In this document: in pieces, positions 1 to 11,929 of the stretch
Layout of the letters: each line of letters begins with the position of its first letter
Position numbering within the stretch: the stretch's first letter is position 1
From: Rhodeus uyekii
Taxonomy: Eukaryota > Chordata > Actinopteri > Cypriniformes > Acheilognathidae
Length of the DNA: 64,000 nt
Assembly: GCA_037043235.1 (NCBI GenBank)
Contig: JAWRVZ010000054.1
Coordinates: 737,501 to 801,500 of the forward strand
Direction of reading: 5' to 3'
Notes under the pieces: model-generated
Told to the model about the DNA's origin: nothing
The model's database searches: none
The model's input: only the letters and a program-made list of their open reading frames with translations
Position numbers and translations under genes: made by a program

Positions 1-2010
<2,010 letters not shown>

Positions 2011-2416
2011 TAATAGCAGCTTGTGAGCAGCCCAACAGCCGACGGCATATATTTATTGATTTTATTTCTTCACATTCCCGCCTTCGGTGGTTTCCTTTCT
2101 GCATAATTTATTCCGTTTCCTCGCCTCTGGAAAGTTCCACTAAAGTTATTGTCATGAATTCTTCAGTAAAGTGTGTGTGGCATGGTGTTCCCTCAATCAA
2201 ACTTTCATGAGGTAAACAAACATTCAGTGTGAACAGAGAGTTCCTCAGATCAGTGGTGTTCGCTCGGCTCCACTGAACATGACAGACTCATTCATTTGTG
2301 TTTCTGTGTTTCCCTGGTCAATAGAACAATATTATTATTCAGAGGCGCATGCTTATTCTATTCTCATTCTATATTTATTCTACTTTTTATTAGTAAGTGT
2401 GAACTCGTGAAACACA

Positions 2417-2440
2417 CACACAGTCACTCACACACACACA

Positions 2441-2482
<42 letters not shown>

Positions 2483-2545
2483 TGCACACACACACATACA
2501 TGCACTCACGCACACACACACTCTCTCTCACACACACACACACGT
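2417..2545. repeat. (CA)n compound microsatellite
   Basis: CA dinucleotides are mixed with CATACATGCA and CTCTCTCA units. The 112-codon plus-strand frame across it is His-Thr repeat and is not a gene. Confidence 0.93.
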
Positions 2546-2804
2546 TTTTGTGGTTTACAAGGACACTGAGCCCCAAACCAGTTTTTTGGTGTATTACGGG
2601 GACACCCCTTTCCGCTTGCTCTACAGAGATGTGACAACTATCAAAATTTTCTTTTGAGCCCCCATCACAGATCTCACTTCAGAATTGCTATACACACAAC
2701 ACAACCTATAATATGACAACCTGACAATTTACCTACTAACGAGGACTCTAATAATGAGACGCACAAGCTCCGCCCATGACACAAAACTATATTATAAGGA
2801 CTAA

Positions 2805-3064
2805 CTGGAATTATGAGGAGAGTTGCTGTACAATACACACAAGTGTCACAAACATGTATTAGAGGGACACAAATGAATTAAGCGGACACGGTACACACAT
2901 ACACAACTGAATACACTGTGCATTATAAGGACACATCTGATTATTAGGACAGTTGCTATACAATACACATAAATGTCACTAACGTGTATTAGAGGGACAC
3001 AAATGAATTTAGGGGACACGGTAAACACATACACAACTGAATACACTGTGCATTATAAGGACAC
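2805..3064 (+). repeat. Imperfect 130-bp tandem duplication
   Basis: Two adjacent copies begin near AGTTGCT at 2821 and 2951, an offset of 130 bp. Each carries the landmarks CAATACACA, GTGTATTAGAGGGACACAAA and GCATTATAAGGACACA. The copies differ by scattered substitutions. The sequence to the left (2545-2800) uses the same GGACA-rich vocabulary, so the whole stretch may belong to one dispersed fish repeat. Confidence 0.8.
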
Positions 3065-3093
3065 ACCTGATTTATGAGGATATATACTCACAC

Positions 3094-3510
3094 TGTCAGG
3101 GTTCTGTCACTTAAGTTTGGGTTTCTAGTGTGTTGCTTGACAGAGCTCTGACACTGCCCCTTTGTTGTGTCTTGTTATTATAAACCCCACTCATCTTGTT
3201 CCCTTGTTTCCCTTTATTGATCCCATCTGTCTCTACTTGTTACCTTCCTCATGTGTTCCCTATTTAATACTGGTGTGTTTGCTGTCCTGTGTGGTGTCGT
3301 TGTCATTCTATGGCTGTTTGTTCCTGTGATGTTCCTGGTTCTGTGTTTACCGGTCCATCCGGTTTGTTTGTGTTCTTCGTTTCCGTTTAGTTATATTGTT
3401 AAGTTAATGTTTTCCCCCAAGTGGGTGTTTTCTTTTGTGTGTTTATGTTTATTTTGTTATCATTAATAAACCCACTTTTCCCTGCATTTGAGTCCTCCCT
3501 TATTGTTCCA
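3094..3510 (+). mobile_element. LTR-like fragment (TGTCAGGG family)
   Basis: The segment starts with TGTCAGGG and shares landmarks with the solo LTR at 36185-36902 on the other strand: the TGTCAGGG start, CAGAGCTCTGACRCT, a GTGTTTGCTGTCCTGTG stretch, and GAGTCCTC close to the end. It carries an AATAAA-type signal (TTAATAAACCC near 3464). I find no matching target-site duplication. It could be an incomplete LTR, and the right boundary is uncertain. Confidence 0.55.
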
Positions 3511-3707
3511 ATTGAGGACTCAGCGGGGAAGGATTTCTGTGTTTCATGCAAAGTCCAGGTCTGGTCCTCTCTCTTCCATGAGACTGGAGGCTGGTGTGGT
3601 TTGAGTTGATGCTCATTAACTCCATTCCCATGATTTTCTGCCCTGTCCTACCTGCAACACTTTGAACCTGTCTCATCCTTTTTTTTTCTTCATATCATCA
3701 TGTACAG

Positions 3708-3978
3708 GGAGTTTTGCCCTCAATGCCATGGCTGTGCAATCCTCCTTGGGACACTCACAGGGTGATGCTAGACATGCAGTAGATGGAAACACAGACTCTG
3801 ATTTCAAGAACAACTCATGCACTATGACTACAGCTGAGTTTAATCCATGGTGGAGAGTCGACCTTAGAAAGATCTGCAGTGTATTCAACGTTACCATCAC
3901 TAATTGTGGAGACTGTTGCGAAGAGCAGCTTCGAGGTGTTGGTAACAGTCTGGACAACAACGGCAACAACAATGAGCT
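3708..3978 (+). pseudogene. FTP lectin unit 1, exon A
   Basis: The acceptor is TGTACAG before 3708 and the donor is GTAAGA after 3978. The open frame contains AVQSS, AVDGN, NPWWRVDL and ITNCGDCCEE, the conserved core of fucolectin N-terminal halves. Relative to unit 3, the segment between CCxE and GNS is shortened: LRGVGNS here against the longer INGVQIHIGNS there. Confidence 0.8.
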
Positions 3979-4295
3979 GTAAGAAATGTTTCAGTTCTAT
4001 AATCTTCCCGTTTGATTTTTCAATCTGGTTTAATAAGCTCTTGCACGTCCTGCACAAACAAACTACTCCGCTACAGCCATAGAGATGTACTTCAACTTAT
4101 TTCATTCAGATTGTGATAATACATTTGTATGTTTGGACAGTTGTTTCTCATAGCAATGTAAAACATGAACGGCTTGTTTTGTGAGGAGTGCTATAAAAAA
4201 ACAATTGGATCTCGGAAAAGTATAATTGAATTTGTTAGACGTGTGTTACGAGTTTTCTGGTTTTCATTTTAACACTGTTCTTTATGTAATTGCAG

Positions 4296-4416
4296 GGTTG
4301 CAACTATTCTCACTGCTTTTAATTTTCATTTGATCCTGTTAATGGCCGATATGTCAACATTATTCTACCTGGGAATGAAGAAACCCTTACTCTGTGTGAA
4401 GTCCAGGTGTTTGCAT
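4296..4416 (+). pseudogene. FTP lectin unit 1, exon B (frameshifted)
   Basis: The acceptor is TTGCAG and the donor is GTAAGA. The frame handed over by exon A reads VATILTAFNF and then drifts. The expected FDPVNGRYVNIILPG and ETLTLCEVQVF lie in another frame. The stretch between ATILTA and FDPVNG is also shorter than in unit 3, which suggests a small deletion causing the shift. Confidence 0.75.
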
Positions 4417-4492
4417 GTAAGAGACAGACAGAGAGAAGACTGATGCAATTTAAAAAAATTTTTTTATTAATGTGTGTCTGTTTTATTAACAG

Positions 4493-4519
4493 TAGACCCA
4501 CCATACATTTGTGCTTCAA
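4493..4519 (+). pseudogene. Linker exon 1 (27 nt)
   Basis: A 27-nt phase 1-1 exon lies between AACAG and GTAAG and encodes LDPPYICAS-like residues. Its twin is at 6269-6295. The intron just downstream is also duplicated after the second linker, which shows that the whole unit was copied. Confidence 0.65.
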
Positions 4520-4636
4520 GTAAGTGTTCTTTATTCATTTGAATGTTGTCAGTAATGAATATATAATAATGTTACTGAACATTTGGTAACCAATAAGGGA
4601 TAATGAACGTCAAGACCATTATTGCAAAATAAAGTA

Positions 4637-5763
4637 CAGTGGAGTTTGACTATGTCGACGGGTTTGGGGGAAAAGCATCGAGAGAACAGTTTCGCGAGAA
4701 CCCATTCGTCATATATTACATTAACATGCAACCCATATACTATATTACCGATTTCCCCACATATAACCCTCAGATGCAGATAATCTGTACACAGTGCTTG
4801 TGCGCGAAATTCACACAATAGGAAAACAAACAAGTCAGAATCGGGACAAAAAGAAAAAGCAGTCTCTCCTCTCATCTCTGCGCTGCTCTCGTCCCTTTAA
4901 GAGAAGAGCCCGCCCTCATGGCAGCACAGCCAATCACGTTTTCTTGCATGATTGACAGGTCAGACAGCCTATCAGCGCAGCCTTCATAGTGATGGAGGAA
5001 GCGCAACCAGCTGTCAGAGCCCAAAGATAACAACCCTCAAGAAAGAAAAATGAAAAATTATTGATGTAAATGAGAATGTAGATGCTTTTTTTTTTTTAAC
5101 AACAGTGTTGCCGCGATTTGTTTGAAGCAATCGGTTGAAATGTTCAGAATCTCATCCAGAACTGTGTGCATTTGAGTCTTAAGCCACAAATCCACTTGCT
5201 CATGTTTAATCGCAGCGCTCTCTCCACAAATCACTTTGAAGACAATGTTGTACCTCTTTTTGAAACGATTCAGCCACCCCAGATTTGCTTTAAAGTCAGA
5301 GTGTCCAAGCTCTGAAATGGTGTTTGAATGGTTTTCTGAAATGGTGTTTGCTGGAATGCCATGCTGACGATTTAGTTCTGCCGGTTTTGTTCCTTTTTCT
5401 AGCTGCAGTACGATTTCATACTTTTTCCTCTATAGATTGATTGTCCAGTTTTCTCTCAAAACCTCCAGACATTTTTAGAAAAAAAAAAATGTTATCCCTC
5501 AGATCAACTGTCATTGAAGTGAGCGCGCGCTCCAGCTGCAACGCAAACTCAGCATGTACGCTCATGAGTCACGAAATAGCCATGTGAAGTGGATAATTTG
5601 TCTCTCATTTTATGCTCGAGATACTAGATTTCGGCGACATCAAGAAATCAACATAACCCACAAGAAACTGAGACAAATAGGGAATTTGGCGGTCCCACTT
5701 CAAAATCGTCGACATAATAGTATTGGCGAGTTAACCATGACTCAAGATAAGTGAACTCCACTG
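4637..5763 (-). mobile_element. Tigger/pogo-like DNA transposon, 1127 bp, TA target site
   Basis: It starts CAGTGGAGTT and ends AACTCCACTG, with TA on both sides (4635-4636 and 5764-5765). On the minus strand at about 5100-5290 there is a decayed transposase piece reading WLNRFKKRYNIVFK and CGESA, typical of the CENP-B/Tc5-type helix-turn-helix DNA-binding domain of Tigger/pogo transposases. The DDE catalytic part is not recognisable, so the copy is non-autonomous. It sits in the lectin intron after linker exon 1. A relative lies at 53632-54064. Confidence 0.85.
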
Positions 5764-5820
5764 TATTTTGAAAATGTATACTTCACATTGAAAAGAGAAA
5801 ATGTGTTTATTGTAAAACAG

Positions 5821-6195
5821 GGAATATTGCTCTTGCTGGCAAAGCTGTCCAGTCTTCCACATATGAATCATCAGACGCTCAAAAGGCTGTCGACGACAAC
5901 AGGACTCCAATTTTCAGTATTGGGTCATGTAGTGCGACTAATGAGGAATATAACCCCTGGTGGAGAGTTGACTTGTTGGATGTCTACAAGATAGGTGAGG
6001 TTTACATCACTAATCATCACTCTTTCAAACCCTCTGTTACGGTGTGTCTTCACAGGGCTTTAACTGTTTACACCATCGCAGCTGGAGCTACAAAAATATT
6101 ATTTTTTTAGATCTTTCTATGGGCGCTATATCAACCTTTATATTCCTGGGCGCATCGAGAGTCTCACACTGTGTGAGGTTGAGGTGTTTCCAGGT
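5821..6195 (+). pseudogene. FTP lectin unit 2 (internal deletion, stop codon)
   Basis: The acceptor is AAAACAG before 5821. The frame reads NIALAGKAVQSSTYESS and NPWWRVDL and then jumps at ITNH. The rest of exon A, its donor and most of the A-B intron are missing compared with unit 3. The former intron tail (TTTCAAACCCTCTGTTACGG) now runs straight into exon B sequence. In that frame a TAG stop follows at about 6107-6109. GRYINLYIPG and SLTLCEVEVF remain downstream in another frame, up to the donor GTAAG after 6195. Confidence 0.8.
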
Positions 6196-6268
6196 AAGAG
6201 ACAGACAGAAAAAAGACTGATGCATTTTTTAAAATATATTTATTAATGTGTGTCTGTTTTAACCGTAG

Positions 6269-6295
6269 ATGCACCACCATACATTTGTGCTCCAA
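6269..6295 (+). pseudogene. Linker exon 2 (27 nt)
   Basis: It lies between CCGTAG and GTAAG, has phase 1-1, and encodes DAPPYICAP. It is a duplicate of the linker at 4493-4519. Confidence 0.65.
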
Positions 6296-6471
6296 GTAAG
6301 TGTTCTTTATTCATTTGAATGTTCTCAGTAACGCGTAAATAATAATCTTACTGAACATTTGTTAAGCGATAATGCACGTCAAGACAGTTATTGCAAAATA
6401 AAGTATTTTGGTCATTATACAGGAATCATACTTCATCACATTGAAGAGATATTTTGTTTATTGTAAAACAG

Positions 6472-6758
6472 GCAATCTTGCAATTGCTGGCAAAGCTGTC
6501 CAGTCTTCCACATATGAATCATCAAGAGCTGTCATGTCGATGGTTGTCGATGGCAACAGGATTACAGATTTCAGTATTGGGTCATGTAGTGCGACTAATA
6601 TGGAAAAGAACCCCTGGTGGAGACTTGACTTGTTCTATGTCTTCAAGATAACCAGGGTTAGCATCACTAATCGTTTAGATTGTTGTGCAGAGAGAATAAA
6701 TGGTGTTCAGATCCATATCGGCAACAGCCTGGAAACTAATGGCAACAATAATACGCTG
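6472..6758 (+). pseudogene. FTP lectin unit 3, exon A (intact)
   Basis: The acceptor is AAAACAG before 6472 and the donor is GTAAGT after about 6758. The open frame contains NLAIAGKAVQSSTYESS, VVDGN, NPWWRLDL, ITNRLDCCAERINGVQIHIG and NNNTL. It is the best-preserved exon of the array. Its cysteine pair and the DCC motif match the fucolectin family. Confidence 0.85.
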
Positions 6759-6858
6759 TAAGTATTAAATCTCTTTTAATACTTGCAAGAATGGTTAGAA
6801 ATTGAGTACATTTAGATAAAATCACTATTTCAAACCCTCTGTTACGGTGTGTCTTCAG

Positions 6859-6993
6859 AGCTGCAACTGTTGACACCATCCCTGCTGGATCTACATATAC
6901 ATTTGCATTTAATCCTATTAAGGGGCGCTATGTCAACCTCTTTATACCTGGGCGCGATGAGTCTCACACTGTGTGAGGTTGAGGTGTTTGCTG
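6859..6993 (+). pseudogene. FTP lectin unit 3, exon B (2-bp loss)
   Basis: The acceptor is CTTCAG. It reads AATVDTIPAGSTYTF, FNPIKGRYVNLFIPGRDE and then shifts. SLTLCEVEVFAG is in a different frame. Comparison with unit 2 (CGCATCGAGAGTCTCACA against CGCGATGAGTCTCACA) points to loss of one AG from a GAGAG run. Confidence 0.8.
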
Positions 6994-6999
6994 GTGAGG

Positions 7000-7850
7000 T
7001 TTTATTTATTTACTTTTTAAGGGTTTATTTTATTTCTTTTACTGTTTATACTAAGTATATTTTGCCTTTTTTCTGCTTTCATTACCAGATTAAGTGGAAT
7101 GAGATGAAGTAACACAGTCCTCTGATCCAATAAGCAAACTACTGGTTTCTGAGCTTTGATTGTTTTAATCCATCTTTGTTTCTTTTATACATGAATAAAT
7201 AAGTACAGCATTGCATGTGTTTGTTTCTGTGTCAAATAAGGCTCATCTGAATGTTCACGAGGAGTTGTAGCGTTACAAACGCAAACAGCAGCATAGTGTC
7301 TTCCCAGATCTGGGCCACATCTAGTTGTGGCTTTCCCCCCCCCCCCTCTTTTTCAAAAGAGAAACACATTAAAAAAACAGAATGAAGATGTCCAACTTAA
7401 AGTCCTAAAATCAACAGTCACTGATGGAACCCCCCTCAAAAAATATCCGTTTTCTAGTGAAATCACAGTGAAAGTGAAATCACAAAGTGAGTCAAATGGT
7501 CAACAAATTTAATTCTCTTTCAATTAAGAAATGAGGCATCACAATCAAGAGTTCGCTTAGTCAGAAACCACTCAATATAAATCAACAGATGATTCTGGAA
7601 AGAAAATAAGAAACCCTTTTATTTTCTCTATAGTTCCTGCACTGCTTAAATCTCTTTTCATTCATCCAATCGCCTCCATCAACTGACTGGATTTAGCTGG
7701 TCAATCAGAGCACCAATTAAAATGGACTCATAACCTCTTTGGTTCTCGCTGAAGCTCAAACGTGATGTGTGACATGAGAATGAACATCGTTGGTTCTTGA
7801 AGTTCAAACATAAGCAAAATGTGCAATGGTGTTTGACAGATAAACATATA
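7000..7850 (+). other. Non-coding; possible lectin 3' end
   Basis: Contains a possible AATAAA signal at 7194-7199 and a poly-C run at about 7337-7347. Otherwise it looks like unique non-coding sequence. Confidence 0.5.
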
Positions 7851-8120
7851 CAGTAAAACCTCTAGATACAAGCATTATCCATTCCAGGGCGGAGCTCGTA
7901 ACTCAAATTGTTCGTATCTCGAATCATGTTTTCCCATTAGAAGTCATAGAACACAAATTAATCCATTCCAGATCCTTATGTTTTTTATTGGTATAGACAG
8001 ACACACAATTATAGTTCATGTATACAGTGTGATACAAGTGTGATATCTAATATAATGTGGTTTTAATTAAAAGTTTTTACAGACAGTAGCGGCAGGTGTG
8101 GAGGAGGGAGGGAGGGGGTT
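7851..8120. mobile_element. Tigger-type element, end fragment
   Basis: It begins with CAGTAAAACCTCTAGATAC after TA, the tip shared with the TA-flanked elements at 23910 and 45470. It continues with the typical GTATCTCGAAT and TTTTCCCATTAGAA. It runs into the GGTGTGGAGGAGGGAGG stretch also seen next to the other copies. The other end is missing. Confidence 0.7.
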
Positions 8121-8146
8121 GTACAGAGCGAATTTAGCAAATTTAC

Positions 8147-8460
8147 ACTGACGTGGAACAGATCTCTATGAATTTAGGTCATAGTTCTGACCCTCAGGCC
8201 CAGTCAGTTTTGGACTGCATTGACATGGGAGGCACGACTGAACAGCAGGTTCAAATAAAATCTGTGCGGAGCAAGTATTCAAGTGTGTTTGCCCTTGAAG
8301 ATGATGATTTGGGTTATACAGATAGGGTACAGCACGAGATACATTTGACTGATGAAATACGAGTGAATCAGTCTTATAGACGGACTCCACCAAACCAATA
8401 CCAGGAGATCAGGAGCACCTCATGATGCTGCTGAAGAAGGGTGTTATGAAGGGCATTCTT
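8147..8460 (+). pseudogene. Ty3/Gypsy pol fragment, 5' side of reverse transcriptase
   Basis: The 90-codon frame contains KYSSVFALEDDDLGYT, VQHEIHLTD and RRTPPNQYQEI, the spacer and first conserved part of fish Gypsy reverse transcriptases. A second frame continues with LLKKGVMKGI. It breaks at about 8460, where a non-LTR retrotransposon 5' end begins. The other half of the same element resumes at about 12371 in the same orientation. Confidence 0.85.
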
Positions 8461-8853
8461 CAAGATGGCAGCGCGTATACACGCAGTGGCTTCTCTCTCT
8501 ACCGACGGATCGGTGTTTTTTGTGTTTTTCGTCATGTAAATCACAGTGTTTTTATTCGTCCTTGTCGCGTCCATTCATCTGCAAACTCAGCTACAGACGT
8601 GAGTTTCTGCTTGAGGTTGGAAAAACTACAGTCTTCAATCCAAGCTCGGCACTCGTTCAAGATCTGCGGGATCATGGCCTTCTCCGGGGGCGTACCCCAT
8701 TACCGTCCCCCACTACTGCACCTCTCCCACAGTGGAGGCGCCACAAACGGGGTGAGAGGAAACAGAAGAGGGGGAAGCACGGAGGTATCCATGTCAGGCT
8801 AGCGGCTAACCCACAAGCCTGCTATCCCCACCATCATTCTCGCTAACGTACAC

Positions 8854-9545
8854 TTGTTGGACAATAAACTGGACGATCTTCGTCTTCTTTGCTCTACTCA
8901 GAAGACTGTAAAAGACTGTTGTGTTTTTGTGTTCACAGAAACATGGCTCAACAACAGCGTTCCGGACTGCGCCATTCAGCTCGATTGGCTCAAATGCCAT
9001 CGAGCGGAAAGAGTGCTCGTCAAAGGAGGTAAGACCCGCGGCGGCGGACTCTGTGTTTACACCAATGATGCATGGTGTCGCGATGCTGTTGTGGTCTGCA
9101 AACACTGCTCACCCCTGGTGGAGTTTATGATTATTAAATGTCGGCCGGTTTATCTAGCGCAGGAATATACAGCTATTATATACTTGTTACTGTATACATT
9201 CCCCCCAGCTCCAACAACAACAACAGGAGTGAGGCACTGAATAATCTTTATAAACACCTCAGTGAACAGCAGACAGCCCGCCCAGATGCTTTTCTCATCT
9301 TGGCTGGAGATTTCAACCATGCAGACTTAAAGAGTGTACTTCCAGAAATTCATCAACACATTGACTCCAACGCGTGGAAACAACACTCTGGACTTTGTGT
9401 ACACTACACAGAGAGGAGCTTACAAAGTCCTTCCCCTCCCACACCTTGGTGCTTCAGATTACATCACTGTTATGTTAATGCCAGCATACAGACCACTTGT
9501 GAAAATCACCAAACCAGTCCAGAAGCAGATTTAAGTCTGGCCTGA
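8854..9545 (+). pseudogene. AP-endonuclease domain of the non-LTR retrotransposon
   Basis: Two overlapping frames together hold the endonuclease: FVFTETWLNNSVPD, TRGGGLCVYTNDAWC and HCSPLVEFMIIKCRP in the first, and PDAFLILAGDFNHADL in the second. A further shift gives RGNNTLDFVYTT and LPHLGASDYI. These correspond to the metal-binding Glu and the GDFN and SDH-like (here SDY) motifs of APE-type nicking enzymes that start target-primed reverse transcription. Confidence 0.85.
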
Positions 9546-10699
9546 AGGGTCATCAGAGGCACTTCAAGACTGCTTCGACACCACTGACTGGGACATGTTT
9601 AAACAGGCTGCAACCTACCACAACACCACAGACCTCAAGGAGTACTCAGAGACTGTTACTTCTTACATCACCAAGTGCATTAAGGATGTAACAGTCACAA
9701 AGTCTGGCCCAACCAAAAACCGTGGCTGATAGGGAATGTCTTCAGACTACTGAAGACGCGTAACACTGCCTTCAGAGCTGGAGATGAGGTGGGCCTGAGG
9801 ACAGCAAGGGCCAACCTGTCACGCGGCATCAGGAAGGCTAAGAGACAGTACTCCAGGAGGATAGCCCATCGTTTCAGCGACAGCAGAGACACAAGGAACC
9901 TGTGGCAGGGGATTCAGACCATCACAGACTATAAACCCCATGCACGGACGTGTGACAGCTCCACCCCCCTGCTGAATGAGCTGAACACTTTCTTTGCTCG
10001 CTTTGAAGCATGATGACCAGATGTTGTCACTGCCCAGAGACAGCGTGAGAAGATCCCTCTGTAAGGTCAACGCACGCAAAGCTCCAGGTCCTGACAACAT
10101 TCCTGGACGTGTATTGAGAGACTGTGCAGAGGAACTCACTGATGTCTTCACAGACATCTTCAACATCTAACTGAGTCAAGCTAGTGTCCCCACATGCTTC
10201 AAAGCAACCACCATCATTCCAGTCCCTAAGAAATCATCTCCATCCTGCTTCAATGACTACCGTCCAGTCGCACTTATCCCCGTCCTTATGAAGTGCTTTG
10301 AGCGGCTAGTCATGCACCACATTAAGGGCCCGTCCACACGGGAACGCAAATCACTGTAACCGCATACATTTCGTATCGGATTGGCGTTGCATCCACACGG
10401 ATCCGGCGTTCTGTGTGGCTGAATCCGCTCTCTTTGGAGAACGGGTTCTAAAGTGGAAAGATCTGAGAACGACACCCTTGCGTTCTCGTGTGGACGGCCA
10501 ATCCGCATCTTTTGTGAGAACGATGATGTCATCACATCACGTGTCGGCTGCGTCACACGTAACAGCAACAACAGTAATGGCGTACTACATGATTGTGCTC
10601 GTGCTGTAGGACGGCTAAAAGTACATAAAGTTGCCTTTTACGGATCTGGTTTTGCGTTTCCATCGTGATCATGGCATGCCACAGTGTTTGGGAGCGGTC

Positions 10700-11130
10700 G
10701 ACGGCACACGCATAGAAATCAAGCAGCTGTCTGCCAACTCGATGGACTACATCAGTGGTCCCCAACCTTTTTTGTGCCACGGACCGGTAAACGTGTGAAA
10801 ATTTTGCCGCGGACCGGTGGCGGCTCCAGTTTGTTGAGCGAGTCCGCGCGAGATTAAACACACTTCCTCGTTGCTAAAGCAGCAGCGTCACAGCCGCTTG
10901 CAGCAGCTCACGGACCGGTCCGTGTACCATTTCATCCACGGACCGGGGGTTGGGGACCACTGGACTACATCAACAGGAAAGGCAAACATTCTATCAATGT
11001 ACAGGCGGTCTGTGATTATAAGTACAGATTTATGGATGTTGTGATAAAGTGGCCCGGGAGTGTACACGATGCACGGGTTTTTGCTAATTCAAAGCTAAAC
11101 CTGTACTTGACTGGCCAGATCCCTCCTCTG
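10700..11130 (+). pseudogene. Harbinger (HARBI1-like) transposase remnant
   Basis: DGTRIEIKQ and the NRKG...WPGSVHD blocks sit about 210 bp apart because a MITE splits the coding sequence in the middle of SMDYI. The catalytic first Asp (VDGT) and the Asp of VHD are still visible. The third acidic residue and the DNA-binding partner gene are not. Confidence 0.8.
10753..10962. mobile_element. hAT-type MITE, 210 bp, perfect 8-bp target duplication
   Basis: Its ends are CAGTGGTCCCCAACC and GGTTGGGGACCACTG (perfect inverted repeats of 15 bp). It is flanked by GACTACAT on both sides (10745-10752 and 10963-10970). It is rich in ACGGACCGG motifs and has no coding capacity. Confidence 0.95.
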
Positions 11131-11929
11131 AAAAAACAGATTGTGGACATGAGTGTGCTTTTGTTCGTCTCAAAGCCAGATATGCTGCACTGAAAAGGCT
11201 TCACAGACTGTAACGAGGGAGAGGGAAAGAGAGTGAGGAGAGTACTCACAAAGTACCTTGACCCTTAAAAATGCTGGCCATCAAGTTTTGTTCAGTTTTT
11301 TTTTTTACAGTATTTATCTTTTTGAAAATGTACTAATGTTTATTTTGAAAGTGTTGTATTGAATATGTCAAGTGAAAATAAATGAGAGCAAAAATTCAAG
11401 AACTGGTTTTTATTGGAAAATAGAACAATTAAAAATAACCTGAAAAAACAGGTATAAAGTGCAGCAGTGCGCACAACATATAGTGCAGGGCAAACAATAT
11501 AAAATCAAGAATTACAATGCAACAGGGCAATCGCTCCGTGTCATCTTGCAGCAGTGCACGTCTGTAAAAATTCAGCGCATTCAGCGCGCAAGGTTGTGCG
11601 CATGCTCAAACTCTTCTTCTCCGTGTATAGTGTATATCTGTGGCAGAATTACAGCGCCACATACTGGTCTGGCATATATACTACACCGTTCTCAGTCGGT
11701 TTCAGTGTTCTCGTGTGGACGCTGAGATTTCTTGCGCCGACGCCGTGTTTACGGCATTTTTTTTTAGAACGAAGGAAAAAAAAGAGCGGTTAGGGAATGC
11801 ACCGTTCTCGTGTGGACGTGGCCTAAGTCTGTCCCTCCAGAATGTCAGAATGCTCTTCATAGACTAGTTCAGCATTCAATACAATCATCACTCTCCAGCT
11901 CACTTAAAAACACATTGCTGTGCAACTAG

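Larger units (their letters stand above)
3708..7000 (+). pseudogene. Tandem fucolectin-like (FTP / F5-8C-type) lectin array, decayed
   Basis: Three FTP-type lectin domains lie in tandem. Each is coded by exon A (N-terminal half, ending in NNNTL or NNNEL) and exon B (ending LTLCEVxVF). 27-nt linker exons (DAPPYICAP-type) follow units 1 and 2. Exon phases are consistent: A enters in phase 1 and leaves in phase 2, B goes 2 to 1, and the linker is 1-1, so a whole unit can duplicate without changing frame. In fish, fucolectins are secreted, calcium-dependent fucose-binding lectins of humoral innate immunity. I see no signal-peptide exon. Every unit has a disabling change: a frameshift in unit 1 exon B, a deletion plus stop in unit 2, and a 2-bp loss in unit 3 exon B. 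A living gene with assembly errors is the alternative, but three independent lesions favour decay. A possible AATAAA signal is at 7194-7199. Confidence 0.8.
10326..11823 (+). mobile_element. PIF/Harbinger-type DNA transposon inside the LINE
   Basis: The ends are GGGCCCGTCCACACGGGAACG and, inverted, CGTTCTCGTGTGGACGTGGCC, flanked by TAA on both sides (10323-10325, 11824-11826). A 3-bp site is the Harbinger hallmark. Inside, on the plus strand, are nuclease fragments VDGTRIEIKQLSANSMDY and NRKGKHSINVQAVCDYKY...WPGSVHDARVFANSKL. They resemble HARBI1-type transposases (DGTHI and WPGSVHD motifs). The frame is broken by another insertion (10753-10962) and by truncation. Confidence 0.9.
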
